Shown: positions 6,967 through 10,571 of the stretch, in pieces
How positions within the stretch are numbered: the first letter of the stretch is position 1
Layout: every line of letters begins with the position of its first letter
Origin: an uncultured Duncaniella sp.
Lineage (GTDB): Bacteria > Bacteroidota > Bacteroidia > Bacteroidales > Muribaculaceae
Direction: 5' to 3'
Assembly (NCBI RefSeq): GCF_910577345.1
Contig: NZ_CAJTMT010000048.1
Coordinates: 1 to 10,571, forward strand
Length of the DNA: 10,571 nt
Position numbers and translations under genes: made by a program
The notes under the pieces: model-generated
What the model was told of the DNA's origin: nothing
The model's database searches: none
Seen by the model: only the letters and a program-made list of their open reading frames with translations

Positions 6967-6998
6967 CAAAATTAATGATTTTTAATAATATGTGCAAC
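6967..6998 (-). promoter_or_regulatory. Bacteroidetes-type promoter of the export operon
   Basis: On the - strand TAATTTTG (6974-6967) fits TAnnTTTG exactly, and GTTG (6998-6995) sits 20 nt upstream as a one-mismatch -33 element. The leader to the Wza-like ATG would be about 100 nt. Upstream, from 6999 to 7104, I see nothing else of note. Confidence 0.65.
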
Positions 6999-7104
6999 TA
7001 TTGGCTGAAAAGCTTTCGTATCGATGATAACGTAGCCTCCTGAATACAAATCACATTTTACGATCAATCATTGCCATATCTAATCTTTAAGTGTTACGCG
7101 ACAC

Positions 7105-7152
7105 GGCCTCCGGAGTTGGGATGGCTTTTGGCCTTGGCAACGCCCGGAGGCT
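7105..7152 (-). terminator. Structured hairpin downstream of the small lipoprotein gene
   Basis: GCCTCCGG (7106-7113) and CCGGAGGC (7144-7151) are perfect 8-bp complements, and inside them GTTG/CAAC and GGC/GCC pairings extend the stem. It begins 60 nt past the lipoprotein stop on the - strand. No T-run follows, so intrinsic termination is uncertain; it may only protect the 3' end. A second small hairpin (GTATT/AATAC, 7153-7166) lies between it and the gene. Confidence 0.45.
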
Positions 7153-7211
7153 GTATTGCGAAATACGGAATTTATGTATCGGTCGTTTCAGTTTCCGTTG
7201 ATTTTGCGGGA

Positions 7212-7688
7212 TTAGTTCTCATTGTCCGTGATGCGGGTGTCAGGGGTAATGGTACCGCTGTCGCCTTCACCGGGCTGGTCAGAGTCGCTGGCTACGATTA
7301 CAACCGGGAACTGAGTCACGGCGAAACCGATTTCCTTGTCGACCTGAAGAACGGTTGCGTTCGCACCGAGGGTGTGGTTACCGACTTCCATCTCAGCAGT
7401 GTTGAATTGGATGGGCTGGTTGGGGTCGATAGGAGGAGTCTGGGGCATTCCGTCCCAGAAATAGACCACGTTTGTAAGAGTTGCGGCCTTTGTTCCCTCG
7501 GCAGGAATAGCGCGCAGGGCGTTGATTGTGAGAGTGTCGCCCTGAACGACATAGATTGCTCCGTCCTGCTGTGTACCGCCGGAATAATCAAGCGAGAGAC
7601 TTACATCGGGGAGATCCTTGTCGTCATGACAGGCGGATACCAGCCCGAGCAACGGAAGCATGAGAAGAAGATAGATAAATCGTTTCAT
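7212..7688 (-). CDS. Small lipoprotein of unknown function, likely surface-exposed
   Basis: I do not recognise this 158-residue protein. It has a clear lipoprotein signal: MKRF start, Leu-rich core and lipobox LVSAC with Cys20. The next residues, HDDKDLPD, are acidic and resemble the lipoprotein export signal that sends Bacteroidetes lipoproteins to the cell surface. The body (about 27-132) alternates hydrophobic and polar residues like a single beta-sandwich/Ig-like domain (VVQGDTLTINAL, VVYFWDGMP, VVIVAS), and the C-terminus (133-158) is Asp/Glu/Ser/Pro-rich and probably disordered. It follows clpB by 92 nt on the same strand. That gap has an AT-rich stretch before the ATG but no convincing TAnnTTTG box, so readthrough from clpB or a weak promoter are both possible. 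The fold and location are inferred; the signal peptide is seen. Confidence 0.8.
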   Translation of the reverse strand: MKRFIYLLLMLPLLGLVSACHDDKDLPDVSLSLDYSGGTQQDGAIYVVQGDTLTINALRAIPAEGTKAATLTNVVYFWDGMPQTPPIDPNQPIQFNTAEMEVGNHTLGANATVLQVDKEIGFAVTQFPVVIVASDSDQPGEGDSGTITPDTRITDNEN

Positions 7689-7780
7689 AGTTGCGTTTAA
7701 AATAAATAGTTTATTGAAAGTATAAATTGTGTGTGGATGAGGGGTGGGGGCAACCGTTAGTCCGGGCAGTAATCCTGCTG

Positions 7781-10369
7781 TCAGTTACGGAAGACAATGT
7801 CGTCTCCGTCGTAGTCGATGACGATGGGTTTCTCGCGGTCGACCTTCTGTCCGAGGATGTCCTTCGACAGTTGGTTGAGCACCATTCGGTGGATGACACG
7901 CTTGACAGGACGGGCACCGAACTCGGGGTCGTAGCCTTCCTCGGCGAGGAATTTGAGCGCCTTTGGAGTGACTTCGAGTGTCACGCCGTTCTTGGCAAGC
8001 ATACGTTGGATCGACTTGATTTGCAGACCGACGATTTCTTCGATTTCCTGCTCGTTGAGCGGGGTGAACATGATGATTTCGTCGATACGGTTGAGGAATT
8101 CCGGACGGATCTGCTGCTTGAGGAGTTCGAGCACTTCTCCCTTGGTCTTCTCGATGACTTCACCACGGTTTTCGGGCGTCAGTTTTGCGAAGTTGTCGCG
8201 AATGACGTGTGAACCCATGTTGGAGGTCATGATGATGATGGTGTTCTTGAAGTTGACGAGTCGGCCCTTGTTGTCGGTAAGGTGACCGTCATCGAGCACT
8301 TGGAGAAGGATGTTGAACACATCCGGGTGGGCTTTTTCAATCTCATCGAAGAGCACGACGGAGTAGGGTTTACGTCTTACTGCCTCGGTGAGCTGTCCGC
8401 CTTCATCATAGCCGACGTATCCCGGAGGCGCTCCGACAAGACGGCTGACGGAGTGTTTCTCCTGATATTCGCTCATGTCGATACGGGTCATCATCGTTTC
8501 GTCGTCAAACAGATATTCGGCAAGAGCCTTTGCAAGCTCAGTCTTACCTACACCGGTTGTGCCGAGGAAGATGAACGAGCCGATAGGACGGCGGGGGTCG
8601 TTAAGTCCGGCGCGTGAACGGCGCACTGCGTCAGCGATAGCTGCGATGGCATCGTTCTGCCCGACAACGCGGTTGTGGAGTTCGGCTTCGAGGTGGAGAA
8701 GTTTTTCCTTCTCGCTCTGGACCATTTTGTTGACGGGGATGCCTGTCCAACGCGACACGACATCGGCGATGTCTTCCGAATCAACTTCTTCCTTGATGAA
8801 GGCCTTTTCGCCCTGCATCATTTTGAGCTGTTCCTGAATCTGAGCGTTTTCCTGTTCCTTCTGCTGGACTTTCGAGTAGCGGATTTCAGCGACCTTCGCA
8901 TAATCGCCCTCGCGTTCGGCGCGCTCGGCATCGAAGTTGAGTTGCTCGATATCAATCTTGTTCTGCTGGATTTTGTTGATGAGGTCTTTCTCAGCCTTCC
9001 ACTTGGCGGTGAATTCTTTCTCCTGATCGCGGAGGTCGGCGAGTGACTTTTCAATTTCCTTGACCTTCTCGGTGTCGCCTTCACGCTTGATGGCCTCGCG
9101 TTCGATTTCCTTCTGCGCGATGAGACGGGTGATTTCGTCGAGAGCCTGCGGGACTGAGTCGATTTCGAGACGGAGCTTCGAGGCGGCTTCGTCGACGAGG
9201 TCAATGGCCTTGTCGGGGAGGAAACGGTCGGTGATGTATCGCTCGGAGAGTGTCACAGCAGCGATAATCGCTTCGTCGCGGATACGGACTTTATGGTGGT
9301 TCTCGTAGCGCTCCTTCAAGCCGCGGAGGATGGCGATGGCTGCAGCCTCGTCAGGCTCGTTGACCATCACTTTCTGGAATCGGCGTTCGAGTGCCTTGTC
9401 CTTTTCGAAATATTTCTGGTATTCGTCGAGGGTGGTTGCACCGATTGAGCGGAGTTCGCCACGGGCGAGTGCAGGTTTGAGGATGTTTGCTGCGTCCATA
9501 GCGCCTTCGCCTTTACCTGCTCCGACGAGGGTATGGATTTCATCAATGAAGAGGATGATTTCGCCGTCGGCACCGGTCACTTCGTTGACGATGGCTTTGA
9601 GTCGCTCCTCGAATTCACCTTTGTACTTCGCGCCGGCAACAAGTGCGCCCATGTCGAGCGAGTAGATTTGCTTGGTGCGAAGATTTTCAGGAACGTCACC
9701 ACGGACGATTCTCTGGGCAAGTCCTTCGGCGATGGCTGTCTTACCTGTACCCGGCTCACCGATGAGCATCGGGTTGTTTTTGGTACGGCGTGAGAGAATC
9801 TGCAACACGCGGCGGATTTCATCGTCACGACCGATTACCGGGTCAAGCTTTCCTTCACGGGCACGCTCGTTGAGGTTGATGGCGTACTTTGAGAGGGCCT
9901 GATAGGTGTCCTCGGCGCTCTGGTCGGTAGCCTTCTTTCCTTTTCGAAGTTCCGCGATAGCCGATTCGAGTTCACGTTGGCTCAATCCCGCATCCTTAAG
10001 GATTGTCGAGGCAGGAGAGTTGACCGTGAAAATGGCTAAGAGGAGGGCTTCGAGAGTGACATATTCGTCACCTTGTTTCTTGGCGATGTCGAGAGCTTTC
10101 TGCAGGACATCGTTGGAGCTGCGACTGAGGTAGGGTTCGCCACCTGACACTTTCGGTTCAGCGGCGATTTTTGTGTCAACTTGACGCATCAAGGTGGCGA
10201 CATTGGCACCGACCTTGGAGAAGATGAAGTTGATGAGTGATTCCCCTTCGGTCATGACTCCTTTGAGCAGATGCACGGGTTCGATAGCTTGATTGCCCGC
10301 ACCACGGGTAATCTCTATGGCCTTCTGTATCGCTTCCTGTGACTTGATAGTGAAATTATTGAAGTTCAT
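7781..10369 (-). CDS. clpB: ATP-dependent chaperone/disaggregase ClpB
   Basis: ClpB is a cytosolic hexameric AAA+ machine that, with DnaK, extracts and refolds aggregated proteins after heat or other stress. The 862 residues match the family length (E. coli 857). Domains in order: N-terminal Clp domain (1-145), NBD1 with Walker A GEPGTGKT (204-211), pore-loop Tyr249 in KYKGEFEERL and Walker B ILFIDEIH (272-279). The coiled-coil M-domain, diagnostic of ClpB rather than ClpA/ClpC, covers about 400-525. NBD2 has Walker A GTTGVGKT (603-610), pore motif GYVGYDEGG (650-658), Walker B VVLFDEIEKA (671-680) and sensor-2 GAR (818-820). The ClpP-docking IGF/IGL tripeptide loop of ClpA/X/C is not apparent, as expected. 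The ATG at 10369 starts the usual MNFNNFTIKSQEAI. All catalytic residues are intact. Confidence 0.99.
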   Translation of the reverse strand: MNFNNFTIKSQEAIQKAIEITRGAGNQAIEPVHLLKGVMTEGESLINFIFSKVGANVATLMRQVDTKIAAEPKVSGGEPYLSRSSNDVLQKALDIAKKQGDEYVTLEALLLAIFTVNSPASTILKDAGLSQRELESAIAELRKGKKATDQSAEDTYQALSKYAINLNERAREGKLDPVIGRDDEIRRVLQILSRRTKNNPMLIGEPGTGKTAIAEGLAQRIVRGDVPENLRTKQIYSLDMGALVAGAKYKGEFEERLKAIVNEVTGADGEIILFIDEIHTLVGAGKGEGAMDAANILKPALARGELRSIGATTLDEYQKYFEKDKALERRFQKVMVNEPDEAAAIAILRGLKERYENHHKVRIRDEAIIAAVTLSERYITDRFLPDKAIDLVDEAASKLRLEIDSVPQALDEITRLIAQKEIEREAIKREGDTEKVKEIEKSLADLRDQEKEFTAKWKAEKDLINKIQQNKIDIEQLNFDAERAEREGDYAKVAEIRYSKVQQKEQENAQIQEQLKMMQGEKAFIKEEVDSEDIADVVSRWTGIPVNKMVQSEKEKLLHLEAELHNRVVGQNDAIAAIADAVRRSRAGLNDPRRPIGSFIFLGTTGVGKTELAKALAEYLFDDETMMTRIDMSEYQEKHSVSRLVGAPPGYVGYDEGGQLTEAVRRKPYSVVLFDEIEKAHPDVFNILLQVLDDGHLTDNKGRLVNFKNTIIIMTSNMGSHVIRDNFAKLTPENRGEVIEKTKGEVLELLKQQIRPEFLNRIDEIIMFTPLNEQEIEEIVGLQIKSIQRMLAKNGVTLEVTPKALKFLAEEGYDPEFGARPVKRVIHRMVLNQLSKDILGQKVDREKPIVIDYDGDDIVFRN

Positions 10370-10521
10370 GAGCTATGTTGAAGTTGTGAGTTTTTCTTTG
10401 TTGAATATTCTTTGCAGGCAGGCTTGTTCACGTTGGGGGATTCTGTCCTCCGGCGGTGGGGCTTACCTTACTTTTATACTATTCTAACAAAAATTATGCC
10501 AATTGGTTGATTTAGCAGCCG

Positions 10522-10529
10522 CAAATTTA
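10522..10529 (-). promoter_or_regulatory. Candidate -7 element for clpB
   Basis: TAAATTTG on the - strand fits TAnnTTTG, about 155 nt before the clpB ATG. At the expected -33 distance there is only a pyrimidine run (C/T), not TTTG, so the call is weak. A second near-match (TAATTTTTG, about 10488-10497) has one base too many. I see no inverted repeat of the CIRCE type in 10370-10521. Confidence 0.35.
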
Positions 10530-10545
10530 ATAATAGATTGATAAA

Positions 10546-10571
10546 GGGGGAGGGAGGGGGAGAGAACGGGG
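10546..10571 (+). other. G-rich tract with G-quadruplex pattern
   Basis: The last 26 bases of the window hold four G-runs (5, 3, 5 and 4 Gs) separated by A, A and AGAGAAC. This satisfies the usual G3+ with loops of 1-7 pattern. It lies upstream of the candidate clpB promoter and is cut by the window edge. The pattern is seen; folding and function are untested. Confidence 0.5.

Noticed and set aside
7071..7700. 209-codon + strand open frame
   Set aside because: It overlaps the lipoprotein gene antisense; the - strand frame has a proper signal peptide and lipobox, this one does not.
7689..7730. Promoter for the small lipoprotein gene
   Set aside because: The best -7 candidate, TACTTTCA, has mismatches at the critical TTTG and there is no -33 TTTG at the right distance.
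7750..7790. Terminator for clpB
   Set aside because: Only a 4-bp GCAG/CTGC stem near the stop with no T-run; too weak to call.
7727..8212. 161-codon and other + strand frames opposite clpB
   Set aside because: They are shadows of clpB; none has a promoter, start context or recognisable motif.

Overview
The window looks like ordinary chromosome from a member of the Bacteroidota, most likely order Bacteroidales and perhaps Muribaculaceae-like (inference; no marker gene is present). The signs are promoters of the Bacteroidetes type (TAnnTTTG at -7, with a degenerate TTTG about 20 nt upstream), start codons mostly without a well-placed Shine-Dalgarno sequence, and a lipoprotein with acidic residues just after the lipidated cysteine. 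All recognised proteins are of types common in this phylum. Most genes have mid-range GC, but the outer-membrane export gene at 6051-6857 is visibly more AT-rich.

Layout from left to right. Positions 1-740 hold no credible gene. They contain a large inverted repeat made of REP-like hairpins (2-289) and a 39-bp tandem repeat array (333-700). Next is upp (uracil phosphoribosyltransferase, + strand) behind a clear promoter. A long repeat-derived stem-loop (about 1511-1641) separates upp from the convergent metK (S-adenosylmethionine synthetase, - strand). metK has a leader of about 290 nt, and the first ~50 nt match a SAM-II riboswitch aptamer just after the promoter. That promoter overlaps a 17-bp perfect stem-loop that probably terminates the next operon upstream.

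That operon (- strand, 6998 to 3332) encodes a Wza-type outer-membrane polysaccharide export lipoprotein and a Wzc-type polysaccharide co-polymerase/BY-kinase. Together they would span the envelope for capsule or exopolysaccharide export. No glycosyltransferase, flippase, polymerase, UpxY-type antiterminator or phosphatase lies beside them here. Further right on the - strand are a small surface-lipoprotein gene of unknown function (7212-7688) and full-length clpB (7781-10369), the disaggregase. The window ends in a G-rich tract that fits a G-quadruplex pattern.

The genes are mostly housekeeping (nucleobase salvage, SAM synthesis, protein disaggregation) plus an envelope export pair. The less ordinary content is in the intergenic DNA: the probable SAM-II element, the REP-like inverted repeat, the tandem array with a repeated micro-ORF on its - strand, and the CATAAG-type stem-loop. 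I saw no strong evidence for a wholly new multi-gene system.
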